A stretch of DNA of 64,000 nucleotides from Prionace glauca (lineage: Eukaryota; Chordata; Chondrichthyes; Carcharhiniformes; Carcharhinidae): the NCBI GenBank assembly GCA_037974335.1, contig CM075760.1:43466103-43530102 (forward strand), in the 5' to 3' direction. Positions within the stretch are counted from its first letter, which is position 1. Every line of letters begins with the position of its first letter. The notes beneath the pieces are model-generated. The model saw nothing but the letters and a program-made list of their open reading frames with translations. It did not search any database and was not told the origin of the DNA. The position numbers and the translations under genes are program-made. Shown here one piece after another: positions 54,245 through 64,000 of this stretch.

Positions 54245-56640
54245 CACAGATTCAGTGAGTGTAAGTGGGAGAATGTGAGTGTGTGAAGGTGAGTGATTAA
54301 ATGAGTGAGTTTGGATGAATGATGGTGTATGTGTGAACGAAGGTGGGGAAGTGAGGGTGAGTGAGTGAAGTTCTTTGAGTGAGGATGAGTGATTGAGGGT
54401 GAGTAAGTGTGGGTGAGGGTGAGAGAGCGTGAGTAAATGAGGATGTGTGAGTGAGGGTAGGTGAGTGAAGGAGGCTGAATGTGAGTGAAGGTGGCTGGAA
54501 GAGTGTTGGTAAGCAAGAGTGAAAGAATGAGGGAGAGTGAGTGAGGATATGTGAAGGTTAGTGGAGGTGGGTGAGTGAAAGTGAGTGAGATTGAGTGAAT
54601 GAGGGTGAGGGAGTGAATATAACTGTGTAAGTGAAGGGTGAGAGTGAGTGAGTCAGGGTGTGTTATTGAGGGTGGTGTGTGAGGGAGAATGAATGTGGAT
54701 GGGTGGGAGAGTGAGGATGAGTGAGTGAAGGTGGTTGATGAGGACGAGTGATTGAGGATTTGAGAGTTAGGGTGTGTGAATTTGAGTGATGATGAGGATG
54801 TGAGTGTGTGTGAGTGAAGGTAGGTGTGTGAGTTTGAGTGAGTTGCAATGGGTGAGGTGGCGCTAGTGAGAGAGAGAGACAGAGAGAAGGTCATTGAGCT
54901 TGAGTCTGTGGGGGTGAGTCTGGGTGATTGAGGGTAGGTAGGTGAGTGAGTGAGTGTGAGTGAGAGTGAGTTAGACTGGATGAGTGAGGGTGGGTAAGTG
55001 GGGTGAGTGAGTGTGAGAGAATGGGGTGAGTGAGTGAGGGTGAGAGAGTGAGACTGGGTGAGTGAGGGTGGATTAGTGGGATGAGTGAATGAAGGTGAGT
55101 ATGAATGTTGGTGACTGACTGAGGGTCTAAGTCAGTGGATGAGGTTTAGTGAGTGATGGTATATGAGTGTGGGTGGCTGAGTGACAGTGAGTTAATGAGG
55201 GCGCGTGAGGGTGAGTGCGTGAGGGTGAGTGAGTGAATGTGGGTGCGTGACTGAGGGTGTGAGAGTGAGTGAATGTGAGTGAGTCAGTGAGGGTGTGAGA
55301 ATGAATGAGTCAGGCTGAGTGATTGAAGTTGAACGAGTGAGGTTGAATGAGTGTTTGTGGGTGAGTGAGGATGGATGAGAGTGAGTGAGCGAATATGAGT
55401 GAGTGATTGTGAGTGAGTGAGTGTGTGAGGGTGTGAGGATGAGTGAGTCAGGGCGTGTGTTTGAGTGAACGAGTGAGGTTGATTGAGGGTGTGTGAGTGC
55501 TTGTGTGTGTGAGGGGCGATGGATGAGAGTGAGTGAGGGAATATGAGTGAGCGATTATGAGTGAGTGAGTGTGTGAGGGTGAGTAACTCAGATCAGTGAG
55601 CTTCTGAGTTTGAGTGCATGAGGTTGAGTGCATGAGGTTGAGTGCATGAGGTTGAGTGCATGAGGATGAGTGCATGAGGATGAGTGCATGTGGACGAGTG
55701 CGTGAGGGCGGGTGCATGAGGTTGAGTGCATGGGGATGAGTGCGTGAGGGCGAGTGCATGAGAGCGAGTGTGTGTGAGAGCGAGTGCTTGAGGGCAAGTG
55801 CTTGAGGGCGAGTGCGTGAGGGTGGACGAGTGAGCAAGGGTGAGTGAATGAGGGCGAGTCAGTAAGCATAAATGAGGATGAGTGAGTGTGGGTGAGTGAT
55901 TGTGGATGAGTGAGTGAGGGTGAGTGAATGAGGGTGAGTGAGTGAGAGTGTGGCAGTGAGGGAAAGTGGGTAAGTGAGCGTGAGTGAGTGAAGTTGTTTG
56001 AGTGAGGATGAGAGATTGAAGGTGAGTGAGTGAGCGTGAGTGAGTGAAGTTGTTTGAGTGAGGATGAGAGATTGAAGGTGAGTGAGTGAGGGTGAGTGAG
56101 TGAAGTTGTTTGTGTGAGGATGAGAGATTGAAGGTGAGTGAGTGAGGGTGAGTGAGTGAAGTTCTTTGAGTGAGGATGAGAGATTGAGGGTAAGTGAGGG
56201 TGAGTGAGTGAGAGTGTGTCAGTGAGGGAAGGTGGGTGAGTGAGTGAAGTTATTTGAGTGAGGATGAGAGATTGAGGGTGAGTGAGTGAAGTTATTTGAG
56301 TGCGGATGAGAGATTGAGGGTGGGTGAGTGAAGTTATTTGAGTGAGGATGAGAGATTGAGGGTGAGTGAGTGAGTGTGGGTGAGGGTGAGAGAGTCAATG
56401 AGCCACCTCCTCCTCTCCCTCTCCATCGATCTTTTCCCGATTCTCTACATATGAGGGTGAGTGAGTGAGAGAGTGTGTGTCAGTGAGGGAAGGTGGGTAA
56501 GTGAGGGTGAGTGAGTGAAGTTATTTGAGTGAGGATGAGAAATTGAGGGTGAGTGAGTGAAGTTATTTGAGTGAGGATGAGAGATTGAGGGTGAGTGAGT
56601 GAGTGAGGGTGAGGGTGAGAGAGTCAGTGAGCCACCTCCT
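54245..56640 (+). repeat. GTGA-based minisatellite block in the J-Cmu1 intron
   Basis: 2.4 kb of gtgagtgagtgagggtga-type repeats with higher-order units: 14-bp gagtgcatgaggtt units at 55,610-55,690; roughly 50-bp units with agttgtttgagtgaggatg at 55,975-56,390; and a 230-bp duplication containing cacctcctcctctccctctcc at 56,395 and 56,628. The G-rich strand here is the + strand, opposite to the array at 53.7 kb. All frames through it are repeat-derived. Confidence 0.88.
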
Positions 56641-57214
56641 CCTCTCCCTCTCCATCGATCTTTCCCCGATTCTCTCCATTGATCAGCTTTCAGTAACAGG
56701 GCTGTGTAAAGTCAGGAATCAGTGTAGATCACCGGGCAGCTGCTTTAATGTCGGGGCCTTTCTTTCAGAAACACGGATCAGTGAACAAATAGACAGACTG
56801 AGGGAGCTGGAAGGGAAGCTTCCAGCAATACTAGGGTCACACAGGAATCAAACACCAAGTTTACACCAGTATTGGGGAGCCAGGCGGACTTAGTCTCAGC
56901 CAGATCCCTTCTTATTGATTGTGCCTTTGTGTCCGGTGTAACACATGGAAATCCCTACTTCTGACCTCATGTTGGATGGAATGTGTCATTGATGAAGCAA
57001 TAGAAGATTGTTGGTCCCAGAACAGCCCCCTGCCGAACTCCTGCAGTGATTTCTCAACTTAGATGTTTGACCTCCAACAACCATCACCATCTTGTTTTAT
57101 GCTAAATATGATTCCAAACAGAGAACAATTTCCAGCTGAAACTTATTCACTTGAGTTTTACACGGGCTTCCCGATCCCACCCTCATTCAAATGTTACCGG
57201 GGGAGGGGGGAGGG

Positions 57215-57540
57215 GGTGGCCGAGGTGGCACAGTGATTAACGCTGCTGCCTCACAGTTCAATTCCCGATATGAGTCATTGTGTATGGAGTTAGTAAGTTC
57301 ACCCCATGTCTGCTTGGGTTTCCTTCGGATGCTCCTGTTCCATCCCACAGTCCAAAGACGTTTGGGTTCAGGGGACTGGCCGTGCGGAATTGCCCCTTAG
57401 GTTCAGGAGGTCTAGTTAGAGTAAACACATGTGGTTATGGGGATAGGGCTTTGGTGGGATTCCTGTTGATGCAGGCTTGATGGGCTGAATGGCCTCCTTC
57501 TGTACTGTAGGATCTCGTGATTCTATTCTATGATGTAAAT
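57215..57540 (+). mobile_element. tRNA-derived SINE in the J-Cmu1 intron
   Basis: Head ggccgaggtggcacagtgat, body gtatggagttagtaag, and tail tgatgggctgaatggcctcc with ttctgtactgtagg. The B-box region is shortened. 56,690-57,210 shows nothing recognised. Confidence 0.8.
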
Positions 57541-58430
57541 GACAGTCTCTCTGACGTATGTGAGATGGAAAGTGTGTGAGGTGTGTTTGGGTGTGTGTTT
57601 GATAGAGAGAGGGGTGAATGTGTGTGAGAAGGTGCCTGTGTGTGATAGACTGTGTTTGCACATGTGTGAGACAGTGGGCTGCGTTTGCAAGAGGGGGCAG
57701 TGTGCCTACTAGAAAGCAAATATACTGTTCATGTGTGTGTGGAAGTGTGCACGGGATTGTGTGTGAGTGAGAAAGATGTGTGCAATGTGCGTGGGTGATA
57801 GAAGCAAAGTGTGTGTTTGTGTGTGTGTGTGTGTGTGACAGAGAATGTTTGCGTGACACTGTGCTTGTGAGAGAGACTGTGTTTGTGTGTAAGTTAGAGT
57901 GTGTGCATAGGTCTATGTGTGTGAGAGAGTGTGAGAGAGTTAGTGTGTGACAGCAAGAATGTACAGGTGTGAGATAGTCTGTGCAACAGAGATAGAAATA
58001 TGTGTGTGTGTGAGAGAGAGAGATGCGTGTGCAAGAGGAATTGTGAAAGAGTGTGTGTGAATAAATGTGAGACAACTTGAGCGTGTGTGACAGACTTTGG
58101 GAGAGTGAGTGCGTGTGTGAGGGCGTGAGACTATGCTTATGTGTGTGTATGTGTCTGCGTGTAAGAGAGAATGTGTGTGGAGTTGTGTGCGTGTGAGTGT
58201 TTTTGTGTATGAGATGTGAGAGACTGATTGAGAGAGCGAGAGTATGTCTGGATTTGTATTTGAGACAGAGTATGTAGACCGTGAGAGAAAGAGAATGTGT
58301 GTGAGATATCGTATGAGAGAGAAAGTAAGTGTGCGTGTGTATGTGTGAGAGAATATGAGCGTCTCTCTGTGTGTATTTATGTGTGTGAGAGTGTGTGATG
58401 TGTGTAAGTCTCTATCTGGCTGATTCAGTC
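57540..58430 (+). repeat. GT/GA degenerate microsatellite
   Basis: Mixed gtgtgtg, gtgagagagtgtg and gtgtgtttg runs for almost 900 bp, adding to the tandem-repeat content of the J-Cmu1 intron. Confidence 0.8.
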
Positions 58431-61400
58431 TGGAAAAGCACCCTCACTCCACACATACTCACCCACTCACACAGTAAGTGGGAGTGACAAGCGAGCACAA
58501 CACGGACTGTGGGGCACGGGTTGGAAAAACATTTAAATATTTCACAAGTCAGTCACAATTAAATAATTTCCTCTTTCCTCAATGAGAGAAACTTGTAAAA
58601 CCTCACGGAATCTGACACAATCCAGGGCAAAGCCACCCACAAGATTACCCGGCCCCTCATTCACCCTATTTACTCTCTCCATCACTAACAAGCAGTGTCA
58701 GCACTGTGTGCATTATATACAACATGCACTGCAGCAATTCACCAAGGCTCCATAGATTACACTGTCCAAACCCACTGCCTTTACATCCTAACAGGACAAG
58801 GGCAGCAGCCATCTGAAACACTATAACCTGTAAGCTTCCCTCCAAAACACACACCATCCTGACCTGAAACAATATCTCAATTCATTCATAATCGCTGGGT
58901 CAAAATCCTGGAACTCCCTGCCTAACAGCAGGGCGGATGCCTGCAGCATATGGACTGCAGTTGTTCAAGGATGCTTCATATCAACACTTTATGAAGGAAC
59001 AATTAGATTAAAAATTCTGGCCGCGCAAATGTCTCTAAAATGCCTTTAGAAGATTAAAAATAATATGCAAGTGAATTTGACCCTTCAACTGTCAAACTAA
59101 ACAGTTCAGGGGCTGCTGTATTACGGAGCACAATATAGTAAATCTCACTTTGTATTTGTTCATCGAACATTCCCAAGGCCGGTACATCACTGCTTAAAAA
59201 TCACCCAATTCTCCCTCTAAAGTCTGATGTTTCTGCTTCTCTGATGGACACAATATGCTTCAGGGACTTAATTTCTGAGACACCGAGTCAAACAGTCACA
59301 TTTCCCACAGATACAAGTGCATTGAAGAAATAAATAAAATTTCACTTCCTGCAGTACAGGAGAAGGAATCAAAAGATTTGTAACCAGTCAGGGAGATTCC
59401 TGGTCCCAACACAGTGACCACACGCCCAGAAACAGAACAGACACAAACAATTCAACAGTCGAGTTCCCAGCAGAAAGATCTGTTCAATCTGTCAATTTCA
59501 AACTGTTGGGTTCTCTTTGATCAATAGTCAAGTTACAACAGAAAATCAATAACCTATTTCAAATTAAACGGGTATTCAGAACTCCTCTCGACTTTTAATT
59601 ATTTCTCTCTGCCTGTATCACTTCGCGAAAATTGTGTAAAAATGTAATTTCGCTGAAAATGAGCAAAAATAACAGATTCAGGACAGTTCAATATCCCTAT
59701 CAGAGATACAGTGACACACTAAGAATTAAACAAACCGGGAAATATTTACATTGAAAATCGTTACCTGATTGGATCTAATTTCTTAATTAAATGTAATCAA
59801 CAAAATTATCAAGGCAAAACAACTTATCGAGCCGAGCACAGCTGAGTAAAGAAATGTTTTGTTTTTGAATTCATTTTGATACAATTAAATATTCTCTAAG
59901 ACTGATAATATTTTGCACGCTAGTGCAATATTCAAGGTCTTTTGTTTTGAACTAATTAGCTTAAAATTGCATTTTAAGTTATTGTTAATTGTCAGTTAGT
60001 TCTCCTGTCAGCTGATTTGTTCTCTGTAATAAAATGAGTTTTCAATCATTCAAAACGTGCTTCTGCCCCCAACATTGTTAAATAATTAGGTTACAATTAA
60101 ATCTCAATGTTAAACTATAATTTCAAATTACTGAATGGAAACATTCAAACATCTGTCATTCATTTACTTAAATCTAATCACATTGTAATATTTTACTTTT
60201 TCACTTTTACTACAAATATCTTATTACAACGAACAAACGTGTTAAAAATGCAGATTTCTGAGTTTGTCCAGACTGTAACGGCCTGGCCGTTTGAAATCAA
60301 TAATACTGCTTCCTAGATTTAATAATTTAGGCCACCCATATAACAACTTCATTACTGAACACATTGTTTAATTAAAGAAGACCTGAATTAAACAGTGCAA
60401 ACACAGAGACGATAATTGATTCAAATCCTCTGTAACGCTAAAAACACGATGCAGAATATAAGTCTCAACCTTTTCTTCATTATAATATTTAATAAGAATT
60501 AAACATAAGCTTCAGTTAGTATGAATTCTTCCATTCTGTCACTTATTCTTCCATTCTGTCATTTATTCTGTGTTTGACATTAATGGGAGACATGATGTTA
60601 TTAAGTGCTGAGCTAATATTATTTTTATAGTATTTATAATATCATATTATTTTTATATAATCTTTTTGAATTTCAAGCATTTAATTGTCAGTCGGTAGCC
60701 AGTTTCTGTTGACACTTTACTACAATTCAAAGACAATCATTTGAACAATTTTAGTTGAGTGTCAGCGAATTCCATCTGTCAGAAAACTGTGTTCAGTCTG
60801 TCAAATTTTTATAAATTGTTTGATTCTAATTGATCAAAGTCAAATTACAACAGTGAAAAAATCAATAAAAATTTAAATTAACCTGATGTTCATTTTAAAA
60901 CTCCCTTTGCCTTTTAACTATTTCTCCCTGACTGTCTCAAATCACAAAAACTGGGCAATTATTTTTCTGAAAATGAGGACTTCGAATATAACAGATTCAG
61001 GGCAGTGTAATGTCCCTAACAGAGGTACAGTGAATTGTAATTCATGTTTTATTTTAATATGTAACCATTAGTTAACATGAATAAATGCCCTAACATATAA
61101 TTATTTTATTTTCCGAAACTTTTCTGCTTTATCCCTACAAGAATATTCAAAGGCAATTTTATTTTCATTTCGCCAGAACTGCTCAGTTTCACTGAGCGTA
61201 AACAATGTAAAAACAATTGAGGAACACTAAACAATTTCGCAAATTTTGATATGTGAAAAGTAATTAGTTATCTCGGTATCTAATTTAAAAAAATACTTAG
61301 AACGGATAATCTGGTTCCAATTGCATAGAAAAAAATTAATAATCGGATACAAAAATTTCCAAAAAAGAAATTATTCTGCAAAACTCGTATTCCAGTAAAT

Positions 61401-63195
61401 GTGAACTTAATCTGGGATGTACCGATTAATGCAAAGTATCTTGTTCAACTGAGCACGGCTGTGAAAACAGCAGGTTATCATTATCAGCTTCTGGAATTGT
61501 CACAAAATATTTCCAGTCTGGAAAATGTTAATTGTGTGAAATACACAACAGAACTATTAAAGGGGATTATTGCTAAATTATTAATATAAAATAATCTGTG
61601 GTGAATATGGAGTTAAATTACCGATTAATAATTCTTTGATTTACATTAATTTTACTATTAAACTTGTTCATGGGAAGTTTGTGATTGCAGCAAAGACTTA
61701 GTGTCCGAATGAGCGTTGTAAGTCATGACTCACTTGAATTTGTAAGCGTTATTTAAAATTTATAAAATGCTGTAATATCTTTTAGGTGTTCTTTCCCCCC
61801 CAACCTGCTTGTTTTCTCCCTACATGGATTTTCAAACTCAAAGATTGTTTCTCTTCAACCAGAAAACATCTAAACTCTCAACGGCACCGTTATACACTAT
61901 TTAAACAACACAGAAATAATGCCACAAAGCCAAACCATAGCACAAATTTTAAACATTCACAGTGACTGCACCACAGAATCTCCTCAGCAGAAACACAACA
62001 AAACACATCAATGAGGGAATGAATCCGCTTCACAGAAAAACAGATCAATTATCCATTCAACATAATCAAATGTAACATTGCAAAATAAATCTCAATATCG
62101 AATCTAGCAAACCAGCTCTTAACCAATTATTAAACTAAACAGAAATCTAGAATAATAGCAATAGCATTGGAGGAGGTGGAATTTGTCCAACAAATTCGCG
62201 TTGAAACTTTATCACATCTTATTCATATTGGGTCATATTTCAAACATATTTAAACATTTGGATGGTAAAAGTTCCAGCCATCAAATGCCACCGAGATTAA
62301 ACATTGCAGATACCCCAAAATCTGAATGCAGTGACAAACTATGTTCTGAACGAGCGGCTTAAGCCGTTATGACTAAAGATTTTAAACATACAAATACAAT
62401 AGCTTTATTTCTCCCTGCAGTTATGCATCAAGCAGTTGCGACCCGCAGAATGTTCATATTCAATCATAAAACGTGTAACAGCTCGGTGTCACTGAGTTCA
62501 AACAATGCAGAAACAAAAAATTAATTCACAAATTTTACGTATTTAAAGTCACCCAGATTTATAATCTCCTCACCAGAGGAAAAAAAAAACGCATCACTGA
62601 GAGACTGAACCCCGCTTCAGGCAGACGCAGCACAATTCTACAAACACTTTCAACAGAATCAAATATAACATTTACAGAAATGTTTAATATAAATTCCAGT
62701 CAATTCGCCCAACACCAAACTAATTAATGTTTCGAACAAGCAGAAAATATTGCACAGCAGCACCAGCATTGTGAGTGAGTGGAACATTTTCACTGGATAA
62801 ATATAGAAATGTTAGATTTTTTAAATTTTTGGTTTAAATTTCAAACATTTGTGCGATGGTACAAACCGCAGCCACTAGATGTCACCGAGATTAAACGCTA
62901 CAGAAACGCTGAATTGTATAACAGACATTCGGATTTTAAAGTAACCCAACCACACAATAACCTCAACAGATAAACACAAAATCCCAACAATTTGGGATTG
63001 AATCCCTCAGCAGCACCTACTGTCCAGAAAGAGCGGAATTCTAAAACCCCTTCGCAGCAGAATCACAGGAAACATTGTAACAATTCTCAACCGAGAATCC
63101 ACCAAACTCACATTGATGTTACCACATGGATTATTAGTACAGATAAAAACATAAAACAAAGACACATGTAAACCAGTTACTCAATAAGTGGATGG
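58430..63195. other. AT-rich part of the J-Cmu1 intron
   Basis: About 4.8 kb, strikingly AT-rich and free of the repeat families that crowd the rest of the window. There are no coding frames of note. The intronic IgH enhancer would be expected in this interval, but I found no exact octamer or other decisive motif. Confidence 0.5.
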
Positions 63196-63202
63196 TTCTT
63201 AC

Positions 63203-63250
63203 CTGTAGTCACCGTCACCATGGTCCCTTGTCCCCAGTAGTCGAAGTAGT
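63203..63250 (-). other. IGHJ: IGHJ segment
   Basis: The 48-bp J reads, on the - strand, YFDYWGQGTMVTVTT with the conserved WGQG motif and the splice donor ACAG|GTAAGA. It joins Cmu1 in phase 1. Immediately 5' lies a 23-bp-spacer recombination signal. Confidence 0.95.
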
Positions 63251-63289
63251 CACAGTGTCACATTCCGTAGGCTGTGTCATACAATAACC
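63251..63289 (-). promoter_or_regulatory. 23-RSS of the JH segment
   Basis: On the + strand: heptamer CACAGTG (63,251-63,257, perfect consensus), 23-bp spacer, nonamer ACAATAACC (8 of 9 to ACAAAAACC, 63,281-63,289). The orientation is right for joining to a 3' 12-RSS of a D. Confidence 0.93.
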
Positions 63290-63614
63290 GTCCCTGCACA
63301 AAATAGAGACAAAATCACCATTATTTTAAATATCCACAAACCCAAGGAAAAGCAAAATCAATTAATGTTTATTAGATTATAATTGTATTTCTGGATATCA
63401 TTTGAGATTCATAAATGACCCTAAAGTTTTATATTTCACAGAATGACACGTGAACATGTTGTTGAAATCACACATCGATATTTGAGTAATTATCAAGGTT
63501 TTCCATGTTTATTCTTGCCATGTGGTCAGTGCTGGACATAAATAATACTGTACTGTGATTACAGTTGGGATTTAAAAGTGACACTGATCCAGTTTCAGTC
63601 AATCAGTGCTGAGG

Positions 63615-63682
63615 GGTTTTTGTATTGACAGTAACTGCTGTGCCATCCAGGTATCACAGTGAGTCACAGCATGACAAATACT
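63615..63682 (-). promoter_or_regulatory. Paired 12-RSSs flanking the D segment
   Basis: Both signals have spacers of exactly 12 bp. A 12/12 D can join directly to a 23-RSS V and the 23-RSS J. 63,683-64,000 shows nothing further; V should be beyond the window. Confidence 0.75.
63643..63654 (-). other. IGHD: IGHD segment, 12 bp
   Basis: The D core reads ATACCTGGATGG on the - strand. It lies between two RSSs with 12-bp spacers. On the J side: heptamer CACAGCA (63,636-63,642) and nonamer ACAAAAACC (perfect, 63,615-63,623). On the V side: heptamer CACTGTG (63,655-63,661 in reverse) and nonamer AGTATTTGT (63,674-63,682 in reverse). It is about 390 bp from JH. No convincing second D was found between it and JH. 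Confidence 0.78.
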
Positions 63683-64000
63683 GAGGCGGACTGTTAACTG
63701 TAAAATACAGACAGTTAATTTCACTGCTATTTCAAAAGCCTGTTTCCAGCTCGTTAAGGGTGACTCAGTGAGATATTTCAATTTTTACTGGTCATGATAT
63801 TGATAAAGGGGGTTAGAAACTTTTACATTCTCTGTGCAAATTCAGCGTGTAAATCAATAACAATAAAATTGAAGCATTTTACATCTTAAAAAGAAACAAT
63901 GTTGTTTCTAAGTATTATTCTGTTGAACCCTCATTTACTTTGGCATTCGGCAATGGCATTGGTCACAAATTTAAGCAACGTCCTTTTCTGAGGTTTTTGT

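Noticed and set aside
53724-54247. Basic, G/E/R-rich minus-strand frames
   Set aside because: They translate the 20-bp tandem array and are not a protein.
54118-54894. 258-residue minus-strand frame rich in S, H, T and L
   Set aside because: It is produced by the GTGA minisatellite, inside the J-Cmu1 intron.
54245-56640. CRISPR-like array
   Set aside because: The units have no constant repeat plus unique spacers; it is a eukaryotic minisatellite.
63497-63524. Second D segment (D2) signal
   Set aside because: The nonamer matches 6 of 9 and the heptamer 5 of 7, with no matching 23-type signal on the other side; kept only as a possible relic.

Overview
The window looks like a shark or other elasmobranch genome. 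It carries an IgM heavy-chain cluster of cartilaginous-fish type (D and JH gene segments next to four C-mu exons and two membrane exons), and it is saturated with CR1-type LINE tails, tRNA-derived SINEs and Penelope-like elements. Host coding potential outside IgM consists of intronless C2H2 zinc-finger (ZNF) arrays, each with its own CpG-rich promoter and a non-coding first exon.

Layout. (1) 1-18 kb: ZNF-A (-, 10 fingers) with a CpG promoter at 6.1-6.5 kb; a ZNF relic at 10.5 kb next to a foldback CR1; ZNF-B (+, two nonsense codons); ZNF-C (+, 11 fingers, promoter at 15.3-15.7 kb). (2) 18-22 kb: a CR1 copy with inverted 5' end, a CA-rich tract, and a lone pair of IgM transmembrane exons on the + strand with no constant exons beside them. 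(3) 22.9-28.1 kb: ZNF-D (-) and ZNF-E (+), divergent from a CpG promoter at 25.4-26.1 kb, with a palindromic Penelope-like insertion between them. (4) 28-40 kb: repeats; ZNF-F (-), a nearly identical inverted copy of ZNF-E; ZNF-G (+, 18 complete fingers and an 8-residue repeat); CpG promoters at 31.3-31.8 and 39.6-40.0 kb. (5) 40-44.5 kb: repeats and a CpG island at 42.2-42.8 kb. (6) 44.6-64 kb: the IgM cluster on the - strand: TM2, TM1, a GT-rich tract, Cmu4, Cmu3, Cmu2, Cmu1, a 10.5-kb J-C intron with long tandem repeats, one JH and one D. The V segment should lie beyond base 64,000.

Large-scale order: the left part (TM exons, ZNF, CpG promoter, ZNF-E) and the right part (ZNF-F, CpG promoter, TM exons) are mirror images. 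This suggests an old inverted duplication centred near 32-33 kb, later overlaid by a much younger inverted exchange that made ZNF-E and ZNF-F nearly identical. The IgM exons join in one consistent phase (all J-C and C-C junctions phase 1), keep the conserved internal splice donor in Cmu4 for the membrane form, and have separate secretory and membrane poly(A) signals, so the cluster reads as functional as far as the window goes. The most notable points are the 20-bp G-rich tandem array about 1 kb upstream of Cmu1, placed and stranded like a switch region; the orphan TM exons; the D segment with 12-bp spacers on both sides; and the palindromic Penelope-like insertion with target-site duplications.
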